Assembly (NCBI GenBank): GCA_902761635.1
Contig: CACWLG010000021.1
Span: 1 to 64,000, forward strand
Length of the DNA: 64,000 bases
Direction of reading: 5' to 3'
DNA from: Oscillospiraceae bacterium
GTDB taxonomy: Bacteria; Bacillota; Clostridia; Oscillospirales; Oscillospiraceae
Both the position numbers and the translations under genes were made by a program. Under the pieces are notes generated by a model. It worked only from the letters and a program-made list of their open reading frames with translations. It did not search any database and had not been told where the DNA came from. Positions 1-7,389 of this stretch are shown one piece after another (positions within the stretch are counted from its first letter, which is position 1; each line of letters starts with the position of its first letter).

Positions 1-85
1 TCACCAGAATCATTTGAATGAATAGAACTAATCCATGTTTCTTTCCATTCAGACCGTATTTTTCTCTGATTTCTGAATCGTTCAT
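1..85 (-). CDS. Hypothetical protein, N-terminal fragment (runs off left edge)
   Basis: An open frame starts at an ATG (reverse complement of 83-85) and stays open to the window edge, giving 28 residues. A GGTG ribosome binding site lies about 7 bases upstream, and a promoter-like TTGACA/TACTAT pair is further upstream. An overlapping ATG at 87-89 in another frame is too close to the ribosome binding site to be used. The fragment has a charged N-terminus followed by a hydrophobic run (GLVLFIQMILV), so it may be a membrane protein. The family cannot be recognised from so little sequence. The surrounding DNA is more AT-rich than the rest of the window. Confidence 0.4.
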   Translation of the reverse strand, partial: MNDSEIREKYGLNGKKHGLVLFIQMILV

Positions 86-134
86 ACATTTTCACCTATT
101 TGTTTTGTTGTTACATCGCGGCCACAATGTGCGT

Positions 135-165
135 ATAGTAAAACATATTTTCTCTGATTTGTCAA
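135..165 (-). promoter_or_regulatory. Putative promoter for the left-edge gene
   Basis: On the minus strand TTGACA (160-165) is followed 19 bases later by TACTAT (135-140), about 50 bases before the start codon of the left-edge gene. The -35 box is perfect; the spacing is slightly long. Confidence 0.4.
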
Positions 166-211
166 ATCGGTTACTAACTGTGCGTGACCGAACAGCTGCT
201 TTTGCCCGCTG

Positions 212-239
212 GTCGGTTCAAATCCCACCTACTTGACCC
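212..239 (+). other. tRNA 3'-end-like fragment (T arm plus acceptor strand)
   Basis: The segment has a TTCAAAT T-loop (217-223) flanked by GTCGG and CCCAC, which pair at four of five positions. A seven-base acceptor-like strand, an A discriminator and CCC follow. No matching 5' half (D arm, anticodon arm) is visible upstream. This could be the duplicated tRNA 3' end left at an integration site, or a chance T-loop match. The left edge of the window would then belong to an integrated element. Confidence 0.3.
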
Positions 240-299
240 TTTTCGTAGTCCTTTGCAGGCGTAAAGGACAAACAAAAGTACACCAGCTATCTTGCCCCG

Positions 300-352
300 A
301 AAACGCAAAAATCGGGCTCCGAAGCAGCCGCAAAGCTGCTCCGAAGCCCGAT
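300..352 (-). terminator. Long hairpin with T-rich tail, minus strand
   Basis: ATCGGGCT (311-318) pairs with AGCCCGAT, and inside it AGCAGC pairs with GCTGCT, with a CCGA/CCGA internal loop between the stems. On the minus strand the structure is followed by a T-rich tract (complement of 300-311). It looks like a second terminator beyond the tRNA-Pro gene. I see no gene between 240 and 400. Confidence 0.5.
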
Positions 353-401
353 CCAGTCTCCGATTTGCCCGTATTTACTTAATATTTGCCCGAAATGCAG
401 G

Positions 402-438
402 AAAAAACCTCTCTTGTCCTGGTAGACAAAAGAGGTTT
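402..438 (-). terminator. Rho-independent terminator of tRNA-Pro
   Basis: On the minus strand AAACCTCT and AGAGGTTT form a stem, extended by TTGTC/GGACAA, followed by TTTTTT. It starts 7 bases after the tRNA CCA end. Confidence 0.8.
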
Positions 439-444
439 CTTTCA

Positions 445-520
445 TGGTCCGAGTGACAGGATTCGAACCTGCGGCATCGTGGTCCCAAACCACGCGCGCT
501 ACCAGCTGCGCTACACCCGG
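445..520 (-). tRNA. tRNA-Pro (anticodon TGG)
   Basis: A complete 76-nt cloverleaf can be read on the minus strand. The acceptor is CCGGGTG with CACTCGG, all seven positions paired including one G-T. The anticodon stem CGTGG/CCACG encloses the loop TTTGGGA, giving anticodon TGG. The T arm has GGTTCGAATCC. The A discriminator and CCA are encoded. A promoter-like TTGCGT-17-TATAAT lies about 320 bases upstream, separated from the tRNA by the 127-bp tandem repeat. Confidence 0.95.
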
Positions 521-530
521 GCGTCGTCAG

Positions 531-806
531 AAGAAACTCGCTCCATTCCGCTTCCGCGGTTTGCGTAAGAGCCGCGAAAGCTGCATATCCGCTCCTTCCT
601 TCTTCCTCTCCGAATCGAACCCGCCTTGCTGGGCTTCGATTCGGTATAACGGAGGAGAAGAAACTCGCTGCATTCCGCTTCCGCGGTTTGCGTAAGAGCC
701 GCGAAAGCTGCATATCCGCTCCTTCCTTCTTCCTCTCCGAATCAAACCCGCTCCGCTGGGCTTCGATTCGGTATAACGGAGGAGAAGAAACTCGCTGCAT
801 TCCGCT
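531..806. repeat. 127-bp tandem direct repeat, two full copies plus a partial third
   Basis: Copies begin at 531, 658 and 785 (the last only about 22 bases). The two full copies differ at a few positions. Each contains a palindromic segment in which CCGAATCGA or a variant pairs with TTCGATTCGG. The array lies in the presumed leader of the tRNA-Pro transcript. The open frames across it on both strands follow the repeat and have no ribosome binding sites, so I treat it as non-coding. It occupies most of the gene-free stretch 521-950. Confidence 0.85.
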
Positions 807-836
807 CATCTTAAATCTGACCAAAATATTATACAC

Positions 837-865
837 ATTATACACCAGCTTTTGCGGAGACGCAA
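837..865 (-). promoter_or_regulatory. Putative promoter toward tRNA-Pro
   Basis: On the minus strand TTGCGT (860-865), 17 bases, then TATAAT (837-842). The -10 is perfect and preceded by TGGTG, as in the acetyltransferase-cassette promoters elsewhere in this window. Confidence 0.5.
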
Positions 866-897
866 GGGAAACATTGCGCTTTTTCTTCGTTTGACAA

Positions 898-926
898 TTG
901 ATGTTTTCCCGATCTTGTGGTATCCT
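898..926 (+). promoter_or_regulatory. Putative trmB promoter
   Basis: TTGATG (898-903), a 17-base spacer and TATCCT (921-926), just before the trmB ribosome binding site. A perfect TTGACA at 891-896 is nearby but badly spaced to any -10. Confidence 0.4.
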
Positions 927-950
927 GTACAATTAGGAGTGTGATTATCC

Positions 951-1697
951 TTGAGAATGAGAAAAAGAGCCAATCTGGACGCGCGCATGGAACGCTGTGC
1001 CGCGCTTTTGATAGAGGAACCGGAGAAGCTGCGCGGGCAGTGGCGGGCACAGCTTCCGGGCCATGAGAAGCTGTACCTGGAGCTTGGCTGCGGCAAGGGA
1101 CGCTTTACCGCGGACACGGCCGAGACCATGCCCGAGACCCTGTACATTGCGCTTGAGAAGGTGCCGGACGCCATGATCCTCGCTATGGAGAAGATCGACC
1201 GCCGGGGAATCGGGAACGTGCGCTTTATCGACGCGGACGCGAAGCTCCTCGACACCATGTTCGCCCCCGGCGAGGTGGACCGCCTCTATATCAATTTCTG
1301 CGATCCCTGGCCCAAGAGCCGGGACGCAAAGCTGCGCCTCACGGCACCCGCCTTTCTGCGCCGCTATGCCGATATTCTGACAGACGGCGGCGAGATCCAT
1401 TTCAAAACCGACAACACCCCGCTCTTTGACTGGTCGATCGCCCAGCTTGAGGCGGAGGGCTGGGGGCTCTCCGAAGTTACCCACGACCTGCACGCGAACG
1501 GCCCCGTCGGCGTGATGACCGACTATGAGGCCAAGTTCTATGAGCAGGGCATGAAGATCAACCGCCTGGTCGCGGCGAAGACCGGGGATACCAAGGGGTC
1601 CGCCGCGGGTGCGGTGCCGCGGCTGCGCAATGCCTCTCTCACCGACGCGCGCGGCTATGAGGAGAGCCAGGAGGCAAACCGGAGGAGGCGGACATGA
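951..1697 (+). CDS. trmB: tRNA (guanine-N7-)-methyltransferase TrmB
   Basis: Methylates G46 in the variable loop of tRNAs using S-adenosylmethionine (family knowledge). The 248-residue product has the SAM-binding motif ELGCGKGRF (44-52), the TrmB signature [14 protein letters not shown] (118-131) and FKTDN (151-155). I chose TTG at 951, 11 bases after AGGAG (935-939); ATG at 957 is an alternative but is farther from it. The C-terminal roughly 35 residues are Arg/Ala/Gly-rich and extend past the usual TrmB end. The stop overlaps the next start (ATGA), so it is translationally coupled to the exonuclease gene in an operon with dusB. Confidence 0.93.
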   Translation: MRMRKRANLDARMERCAALLIEEPEKLRGQWRAQLPGHEKLYLELGCGKGRFTADTAETMPETLYIALEKVPDAMILAMEKIDRRGIGNVRFIDADAKLLDTMFAPGEVDRLYINFCDPWPKSRDAKLRLTAPAFLRRYADILTDGGEIHFKTDNTPLFDWSIAQLEAEGWGLSEVTHDLHANGPVGVMTDYEAKFYEQGMKINRLVAAKTGDTKGSAAGAVPRLRNASLTDARGYEESQEANRRRRT

Positions 1698-2449
1698 GAT
1701 TTCTTTCCTGGAACGTGAACGGCCTCCGGGCCGTGCAGAAAAAAGGCTTTGAGGACATTTTCCGTACCCTGGACGCGGACTTCTTCTGCCTGCAGGAGAC
1801 CAAGCTGCAGGCCGGGCAGATCGAGCTTTCCTTCCCCGGCTATGAGAGCTACTGGTGCTACGCGGAGAAGAAGGGCTATTCCGGTACGGCGATCTTTACA
1901 AAGCATACGCCCCTTTCGGCCTCCTGCAATCTCGGCGTGGAGGAGCATGACCACGAGGGCCGCACCGTCACGCTGGAGTACGAGGACTTCTACCTGGTGT
2001 GCGTCTACACCCCCAACGCCCAGGACGGGCTCAAGCGCCTCGACTACCGCATGCGCTGGGAGGACGATTTCCGCGCGTACCTCTGCGCGCTCGACAGGAA
2101 GAAGCCGGTCATCGTCTGCGGCGATATGAACGTGGCCCATGAGGAGATCGACCTGAAAAACCCGAAGCAGAACGTCGGCAACGCCGGCTTTTCCGACGAG
2201 GAGCGCGGCAAGTTCACCGAGCTTCTGGCGGCGGGCTTTACCGACAGCTTCCGCTTCCTCTACCCGGACCGGACCGACGCCTACTCCTGGTGGAGCTACC
2301 GTATGCGGGCGCGGGAGCGGAACGTGGGCTGGCGCATCGACTACTTTGTCATCTCCGACCGCCTGCGCGAGAAGGTCAAGGACGCCTTCATCCTGCCGGA
2401 GATCATGGGCTCCGACCACTGCCCGGTGGGACTTGACATCGCATGGTGA
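1694..2449 (+). CDS. xth: Exodeoxyribonuclease III (AP endonuclease, ExoA/Xth)
   Basis: Cytoplasmic base-excision-repair enzyme that cleaves abasic sites and degrades DNA 3'-5' (family knowledge). The 251 residues match the usual family length. Visible motifs: WNVNGLR (6-12), LQETKLQ (33-39, metal-binding Glu), GDMNVAH near residue 140, and the terminal SDHCP (240-244) with the catalytic Asp-His. It overlaps trmB by 4 bases and dusB by 7, so the three genes are almost certainly cotranscribed. Confidence 0.95.
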   Translation: MRFLSWNVNGLRAVQKKGFEDIFRTLDADFFCLQETKLQAGQIELSFPGYESYWCYAEKKGYSGTAIFTKHTPLSASCNLGVEEHDHEGRTVTLEYEDFYLVCVYTPNAQDGLKRLDYRMRWEDDFRAYLCALDRKKPVIVCGDMNVAHEEIDLKNPKQNVGNAGFSDEERGKFTELLAAGFTDSFRFLYPDRTDAYSWWSYRMRARERNVGWRIDYFVISDRLREKVKDAFILPEIMGSDHCPVGLDIAW

Positions 2450-3414
2450 AAATCGGCAGCGTCGAACTCGGGGGGAACCTGACCCTCGGCCCCATGGCGG
2501 GGGTGACGGACTTTGCCTTTCGCGGCGTGTGCCATCGGCTCGGCGCGGCCCTGACCACGACGGAGATGGTCTCGGCGAAGGCCCTGTGCTATCACGACGA
2601 GAAGACCAGGGAGCTTTTATACATCCCGCCGGACGAGCACCCCAGCGCCGTCCAGATCTTCGGCCATGAGCCGGAGGTGATGGCGGAGGCTGCCGCCCTC
2701 GCGCTGGAGCTTTCCGGGGCGGATATCCTGGATATCAACATGGGCTGCCCGGTGGGCAAGATCGTCAAATCCGGGGACGGCTCTGCCCTCATGAGAACAC
2801 CGGAGCTCGCGGCAAAAATCGTCGAGAGCGTCAAGGGGGCGGTCCCTGTCCCCGTGACCGTGAAATTCCGCAAGGGCTGGGATAACGGCAGCGTGAACGC
2901 CGTGGACTTTGCCCGTCTCATGGAAGCCGCCGGAGCGGACGCCGTGGCCGTGCACGGCAGGACCAGGGCGCAGATGTACGCTGGGCGCGCCGACTGGGAC
3001 GTGATACGCGCGGTGCGCGAGGCGGTGGCGATCCCGGTGATCGCAAACGGGGATGTTTTTACCCCGGCGGATGCGGCGCATATTCTGCGCTATACGGGCT
3101 GCGCGCTTGCGATGATCGGGCGCGGCAGCTTCGGAAACCCCTGGCTTTTTGAACAGGGACAGGCGGCGATCGAGGGCCGGGAGATCCCGGAGCTGCCGCC
3201 GCTGCGTGAGCGCATGGAGCTTGCCGAGCGGCAGATCGTGACGCTCGCGGAGCACATCGGCGAGCACCGGGCCTGCATGGAGGCCCGCCACCAGCTCCCC
3301 TGGTATCTGCACGGCATCCCCCATTCCGCCGTCTACCGCCAGGAGCTTGTGCAGGTGAGCACGCTGGAGGATATCCACCGGACCTGCAAGGGCATCAAAC
3401 GGGATTTGCAATAA
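2443..3414 (+). CDS. dusB: tRNA-dihydrouridine synthase DusB
   Basis: FMN-dependent reductase of uridines in the tRNA D loop (family knowledge). The product has 323 residues. GPMAGVTD (16-23) is the N-terminal flavin-binding motif, NMGCPVGK carries the catalytic Cys102, and HGRTRAQMY is the usual mid-barrel signature. The ATG lies within the end of the exonuclease gene. A short hairpin (3424-3454) follows the stop. The DusB rather than DusA/C assignment rests on general similarity and on the Firmicute context. Confidence 0.92.
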   Translation: MVKIGSVELGGNLTLGPMAGVTDFAFRGVCHRLGAALTTTEMVSAKALCYHDEKTRELLYIPPDEHPSAVQIFGHEPEVMAEAAALALELSGADILDINMGCPVGKIVKSGDGSALMRTPELAAKIVESVKGAVPVPVTVKFRKGWDNGSVNAVDFARLMEAAGADAVAVHGRTRAQMYAGRADWDVIRAVREAVAIPVIANGDVFTPADAAHILRYTGCALAMIGRGSFGNPWLFEQGQAAIEGREIPELPPLRERMELAERQIVTLAEHIGEHRACMEARHQLPWYLHGIPHSAVYRQELVQVSTLEDIHRTCKGIKRDLQ

Positions 3415-3423
3415 TTTCAATCT

Positions 3424-3454
3424 GTTTTTGCCGCAGCTTTGCCGCGGCAAAAAC
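3424..3454. terminator. Hairpin after dusB (weak terminator candidate)
   Basis: GTTTTTGCCGC (3424-3434) and GCGGCAAAAAC (3444-3454) form a perfect 11-bp stem with a 9-base loop. There is no T tract on the plus side, so the terminator role is uncertain. Confidence 0.4.
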
Positions 3455-3537
3455 ACCCTGAGGCAAGCAACGCGAGCCCTCGCGCCGATCAAGCGAGGCG
3501 TCTCCCGCAAGCCGGGTGCGATGAGCGCGAGTATTTC

Positions 3538-3558
3538 GATTGAAAACCTTTTTTCAAT
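3538..3558. repeat. Inverted repeat directly before the sigma-factor ribosome binding site
   Basis: GATTGAAAA and TTTTTCAATC face each other across 2-3 bases, ending 6 bases before GGAGGTG at 3564. It could be an operator or a translational control hairpin. The function is not known. Confidence 0.4.
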
Positions 3559-3575
3559 CAATCGGAGGTGAGAGC

Positions 3576-4196
3576 TTGACACGTGAACAGGAGGCAATGA
3601 TCGTCCGCAAGGTTTTGCAGGGCGACGTGAATGCCTTTGAAAAGCTGGTGACAGAATATGAAAAGGCGGTGTATGCCATTGCGCTGCGCATGACCGGCAA
3701 TGCCGAGGACGCCGCCGACATGACCCAGGAGGCCTTCATCAAGGCCTACAACTCTCTCTCGTCCTTCCGGGGCGACAGCAAATTCTCTGTCTGGCTCTAC
3801 CGCATTGCAAACAATGTCTGCCTCGACTTTCTGCGCAGCCGCAGCCGCAAGCCCACGGTGTCCCTCTCCGTGGAGGATGACGAGGGAGAGGAGACGCAGC
3901 TTGACGTGGCGGACGAGAGCCAGTCGCCGGAGCTGCTGCTGGAGCGGGGCCTGACCCGGGACGCGGTGCGCCGGGGGCTTGAGGCCCTGCCGCCGGATTA
4001 CCGGCAGGTGCTCCTGCTGCGGGAGATTCAGGGCCTGAGCTATGAGGAGGTCGCCGCGGCCCTCTCCATTGAGGTGGGCACGGTGAAGTCCCGGATTTTC
4101 CGGGCGAGGAAAAGATTGTGTACATTTTTGATCGAGGACGGGAACATTCCTGATTTTACAGCGTCAGGAAAAATGAAAGGCGGTGAGAAGCAATGA
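3576..4196 (+). CDS. ECF-type sigma-70 family RNA polymerase sigma factor
   Basis: Two-domain sigma factor that would direct RNA polymerase to its own regulon. Region sigma2 is seen as NAFEKLVTEYEKAVYAIALR through AEDAADMTQEAFIKAY and FSVWLYRIANNVCLDFLR; region sigma4 as LPPDYRQVLLLREIQGLSYE with the helix-turn-helix VGTVKSRIFRARKRL. I chose TTG 3576 because GGAGGTG (3564-3570) precedes it by 5 bases; the frame is open upstream to 3540 without a better start. About 206 residues. It overlaps the following membrane anti-sigma by 4 bases (ATGA), the usual SigW/RsiW-type arrangement. The inducing signal cannot be told from sequence. Confidence 0.9.
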   Translation: MTREQEAMIVRKVLQGDVNAFEKLVTEYEKAVYAIALRMTGNAEDAADMTQEAFIKAYNSLSSFRGDSKFSVWLYRIANNVCLDFLRSRSRKPTVSLSVEDDEGEETQLDVADESQSPELLLERGLTRDAVRRGLEALPPDYRQVLLLREIQGLSYEEVAAALSIEVGTVKSRIFRARKRLCTFLIEDGNIPDFTASGKMKGGEKQ

Positions 4197-5662
4197 ATTC
4201 GTGCGATTATTATCAGGAGCTGATCAGCAGACTCGTGGACGGCGATCTGAGCCGCGAGGAGCATGAGGCCCTGATGGAGCACATGAAGTCTTGCTCTGCC
4301 TGCAACGCGATGTACGCTGTCTTTCACGACCTGTCCGACATCCTCGCCGACGAGGACGAAGCGCTGCCCGAGGGCCTGCATGAGAACATCATGGCGGGCG
4401 TGCGGCGCAGCGAGATCATGAAGAAGAACCGCCGCATGCGCCGCTTCGGCCTCAGCACGGCGCTGACCGCCGCGGCCTGCGCCGTGCTGGTCCTCTTTGC
4501 CGCTGCGGGGATCACGCCAGGCAAACGCGCCGAGAGCGTCAGCATCCGCACCGAGGAGGCGGCCGAACAGCTGATGGCAAGCCCGATGCCCGATGCCATC
4601 CCGGTACAGGGCACACCGGCACCGGTACAGTCCCGGGCGCCGGCAGACGCGGACACGGCATCCGGCGGTATGATTACGCAGTACAGCGTTCCACAGCAGA
4701 ACGATCCGTATATTTTTAATAACAATACCTATCAGGAACAGGCGGCCCCGGCGTATACCCCGGCGCCCGCCGCGCTCCAGTCGACGCCCATGCCGGTCAG
4801 GACCGTGGAGCCGGCCCCCGCCGTGATCGCGCCGCCGGTGCAGGCCGAGGAACCGGCCGTTTTCTGGAGCGAAAGCACACCCGCAGTCTATGAGGCGCCC
4901 GCCGCACCCGCAGTCTACGAGGTACCGGAGGCGCCCGCAGTCTATGAGGCACCCGCCGCGCCTGCGGTCTACGAAGTGCCCGCCCCGCCCGCAGTCCAGG
5001 AGCCCGCACGCACGACGGAGCCGGCAGTCAATCAGGCGGCACCGGCCCCTGCGTCCGAGAAGCCTGCCGAGCAGGAGAGCGGCGGCTTTGCCGGCCTCTT
5101 CAGCAGCTTCACGTCCATGTTCGAAGCGGCCCCGGAGGATGCGGCAGAGTCGAAGATCGAAGCGCAGAACGCGCCCGAGCTCCCCGCGCCTGCGGCGGTT
5201 CAGCCCGCAGCGGAGGAAGCCGCGGCGCAGGAGGAGCCTGTACCGGCGGACCTGCCCGCGTCCGGCACTGCTTCCGACACGGGCAGCGAAAGCGGCGCGG
5301 CGGCGCAGGAGGACGGGAAGACCGTGCAGGAAGAGCGCGTGCGCGTCTACGGCAAAGCGCAGCGCGCCCAATTGCTCGCCCTGCTGGGCGACAAGGAGGA
5401 TACGCTGCCCGAGGCGGAGCTTACGAGACTTGTCCACGTGACCTTTGTGCCCGAGGACGAGTACGGCAGCGAGGAGAAGATGGATATCCGCATCTACGGC
5501 GATTTTGTCTTCTGCGAGCGCTTCCAGGCCGGGGGCGGCAGCAAAAGCTACCGGGCGGACTGCTCGCTGAAGGATCTGGACGGCTTCCTGCTGGTATGCA
5601 GTCAGGTCTCGCCGACGCCCGCGCCGACGGTCGATCCCTACATTGCGGTGCCGGAGAACTGA
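4193..5662 (+). CDS. Membrane-anchored zinc-finger anti-sigma factor with proline-rich repeat region
   Basis: Likely holds the upstream sigma factor inactive at the membrane. The 489-residue product has the zinc anti-sigma motif H30-x3-C34-x2-C37 and one membrane helix at about 87-107. A long Pro/Ala/Glu-rich extracellular region follows. Residues 229-269 contain five near-identical AP-AVYE(A/V)P units, 10 or fewer residues each. The last 95 residues form an Asp/Glu-containing domain I do not recognise, ending in another PTPAP stretch. It is much longer than RsiW-type proteins (about 200 residues). The repeat DNA is conserved between units, so unit number may vary between strains. The domain assignment at the N-terminus is firm; the role of the outer part is inferred. 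Confidence 0.85.
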   Translation: MNSCDYYQELISRLVDGDLSREEHEALMEHMKSCSACNAMYAVFHDLSDILADEDEALPEGLHENIMAGVRRSEIMKKNRRMRRFGLSTALTAAACAVLVLFAAAGITPGKRAESVSIRTEEAAEQLMASPMPDAIPVQGTPAPVQSRAPADADTASGGMITQYSVPQQNDPYIFNNNTYQEQAAPAYTPAPAALQSTPMPVRTVEPAPAVIAPPVQAEEPAVFWSESTPAVYEAPAAPAVYEVPEAPAVYEAPAAPAVYEVPAPPAVQEPARTTEPAVNQAAPAPASEKPAEQESGGFAGLFSSFTSMFEAAPEDAAESKIEAQNAPELPAPAAVQPAAEEAAAQEEPVPADLPASGTASDTGSESGAAAQEDGKTVQEERVRVYGKAQRAQLLALLGDKEDTLPEAELTRLVHVTFVPEDEYGSEEKMDIRIYGDFVFCERFQAGGGSKSYRADCSLKDLDGFLLVCSQVSPTPAPTVDPYIAVPEN

Positions 5663-5741
5663 GCGCGCACGGGAACGGGGCATTTTCGGGCCAATTCAAT
5701 GGCATTTTCGGAGGTTTGGATGCGTTTTCCCGGGTTTCGCC

Positions 5742-5770
5742 TTGCGCTCTGTACCGGCGTATGGTATAAT
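5742..5770 (+). promoter_or_regulatory. Putative rex promoter
   Basis: TTGCGC (5742-5747), exactly 17 bases, then a perfect TATAAT (5765-5770). The start codon follows 50 bases later. No convincing Rex box (TTGTGA-type palindrome) is seen here. Confidence 0.6.
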
Positions 5771-5819
5771 CTCCTAAATATTGTCTGCCCGGTGGGCGGA
5801 GAAGGAGAGAGCAAAAACG

Positions 5820-6488
5820 GTGAAGCGAGTCAAGGTGTCCAACAACGTGATCCGGCGGCTGCCGCGTTATCTGCGTAAGCTGGATGAGCTCAGCGAAAAC
5901 GGCATCGACAAGATATCCTCCAGACAGTTGGGAGAGCTCCTGGGGCTCACATCCTCCCAGGTGCGGCAGGACTTTAACTGCTTTGGCGAATTTGGACAGC
6001 AGGGCTATGGGTACAAGGTGTCTGCGCTGCGCGAGCAGATCGCAGCCATCCTTGGCATGGACCGGGGCTTTTCCGCGATCCTGATCGGCGTTGGCAATAT
6101 CGGCCGCGCCATGATGGAGAATTTCTGCTTTACCGACTGGGGCGTCGTTCTGGCGGCGGCCTTTGACATCAAGCCTGCGCTCATCGGCACGGACTATAAG
6201 GGCGTGCATATCTACGCCATGGAGGAGCTGGAACGCTATCTGGACGAAAAGCACGTGGATATCGCCGTGCTCGCCGTCCCCAAGACGGCAGCTGTCAGCG
6301 TGACAGAGATCCTGACCGCCCACGGCATTGACGCCATCTGGAACTTCACCAATGTGGAGCTCACGGAGCCGAACAGCCGCACCATCGTGGAAAACGTGCA
6401 CTTTTCCGACAGCCTCCTGTCCCTGAGCTACTACGTGGCCGAGCGCCGTGACGAGCAGACAGCCGGGCAGGCGCGGGAAAAACAATAA
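5820..6488 (+). CDS. rex: Redox-sensing transcriptional repressor Rex
   Basis: DNA-binding repressor that senses the NADH/NAD+ ratio and controls fermentation genes in Firmicutes (family knowledge). An N-terminal winged helix (about residues 1-80, with LGLTSSQVRQDFNCFGEFGQ) is followed by a Rossmann domain with GVGNIG (90-95) and the C-terminal domain-swap helix (SLSYYVAERR). I chose GTG 5820 after AAGGAG (5802-5807). The 222-residue length fits the family. It has its own promoter and no coupled neighbour. Confidence 0.92.
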   Translation: MKRVKVSNNVIRRLPRYLRKLDELSENGIDKISSRQLGELLGLTSSQVRQDFNCFGEFGQQGYGYKVSALREQIAAILGMDRGFSAILIGVGNIGRAMMENFCFTDWGVVLAAAFDIKPALIGTDYKGVHIYAMEELERYLDEKHVDIAVLAVPKTAAVSVTEILTAHGIDAIWNFTNVELTEPNSRTIVENVHFSDSLLSLSYYVAERRDEQTAGQAREKQ

Positions 6489-6599
6489 AACGCAAAGGGC
6501 GCGCTGCAAAATGCATGATCCCGCCATTGCGAACATTCTGACGCGCGGGAAGCGTGCGACGTTCCTTACCTCGTGTGAACGACTTCACGACAAATAAGG

Positions 6600-6720
6600 A
6601 TCGCGTCACGCGTTTCTCGCGCGTCACTGGTGTGGGAATCCGTCCTCTCAACGCGGAGGAAACGGATTGCCAGACCCGTTTGCGAACCGGTCCGGCAATG
6701 ACAGGGCATTTTGCGGCGCA
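6600..6720. repeat. Non-coding palindromic repeat-like element
   Basis: The gene-free 6489-6744 stretch contains an imperfect palindrome in which AATCCGT (6637-6643) and ACGGATT (6662-6668) flank complementary CCTC/GGAGG. It is embedded in GC-rich sequence with several shorter inverted repeats. It looks like an intergenic repeat of the kind common in Ruminococcaceae genomes, but only one copy is seen here. Confidence 0.35.
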
Positions 6721-6744
6721 CCCTTTTTCCTTTGGAGGAACACT

Positions 6745-7389
6745 ATGATCGACGGCATCATCTTTGACCTGGACGGCACCCTCTGGGATTCCTGCCGCGT
6801 CGTGGCGCAGAGCTGGGGTGAAACCCTGCGCCGGCGCTACGGCATCGAACAGGGCCCGGATGCGCAGGCGGTCAGGGGCATCATGGGCATGACGGCGGCA
6901 GAGATCACCGCGGCCCTCTTCTCCCGATACGGGGAGCGGGCGGAGGAGATCTGCCTCGCCTGCATCCACGGGGAGAACGACTATATCGCCGTACATGGGG
7001 GCGATGTCTACCCCGGTGTCGGGGAGATGCTGGAGACGCTGTCAAAACGCCTGCCGCTTTTCATCGTGTCCAACTGCCTCGACGGATATATCGAATGCTT
7101 CCTGAAAAGCAGCGGCTTTACCCCCCGTTTCCGGGACTGGCTCTGCGAGGGGGCCACGGGACTCAAAAAGGCCGGGAACATCGCCCTGATCGCAGGGCGC
7201 CACGGTCTTGAGCACCCCGTCTATGTGGGGGATACCCGCATGGATGAGCAGAGCGCTCGGGAGGCGGGCTGCCCCTTTATCCACGCGGCCTACGGCTTCG
7301 GCGAAAGCGAGGCGCCGGACGCCGTGATCAGCGCCCCGGCGGAGCTTGCGGGGCTGATCGGGAGACTGGAGGGAGAAGGGCATGCCTGA
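6745..7389 (+). CDS. HAD-superfamily phosphatase (beta-phosphoglucomutase/Gph-like)
   Basis: Cytoplasmic phosphatase of unknown substrate. Motif I is FDLDGT with nucleophile Asp8 and acid Asp10, motif II is the IVSN segment, motif III the Lys of GLKKAGN, and motif IV is VGDTRMDE. A helical cap of about 80 residues after motif I places it in the Gph/PGMB-type subfamily. The ATG follows GGAGG by 6 bases; length 214 residues. It overlaps the mnmE start by 8 bases, so the two are likely coupled. The substrate cannot be called. Confidence 0.85.
   Translation: MIDGIIFDLDGTLWDSCRVVAQSWGETLRRRYGIEQGPDAQAVRGIMGMTAAEITAALFSRYGERAEEICLACIHGENDYIAVHGGDVYPGVGEMLETLSKRLPLFIVSNCLDGYIECFLKSSGFTPRFRDWLCEGATGLKKAGNIALIAGRHGLEHPVYVGDTRMDEQSAREAGCPFIHAAYGFGESEAPDAVISAPAELAGLIGRLEGEGHA

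Noticed and set aside
531..806. CRISPR array
   Set aside because: The units are 127 bases, almost identical throughout and without unique spacers, and no cas genes are present.
375..932. A minus-strand coding frame across the 127-bp repeats
   Set aside because: It overlaps the tRNA gene, follows the repeat periodicity and shows no start signal.
4040..5683. A 547-codon open frame antisense to the anti-sigma factor
   Set aside because: Arg/Gly-rich composition is a mirror of the Pro/Ala-rich coding strand. The plus-strand gene has a zinc-finger motif, a membrane helix and coupling to the sigma factor.
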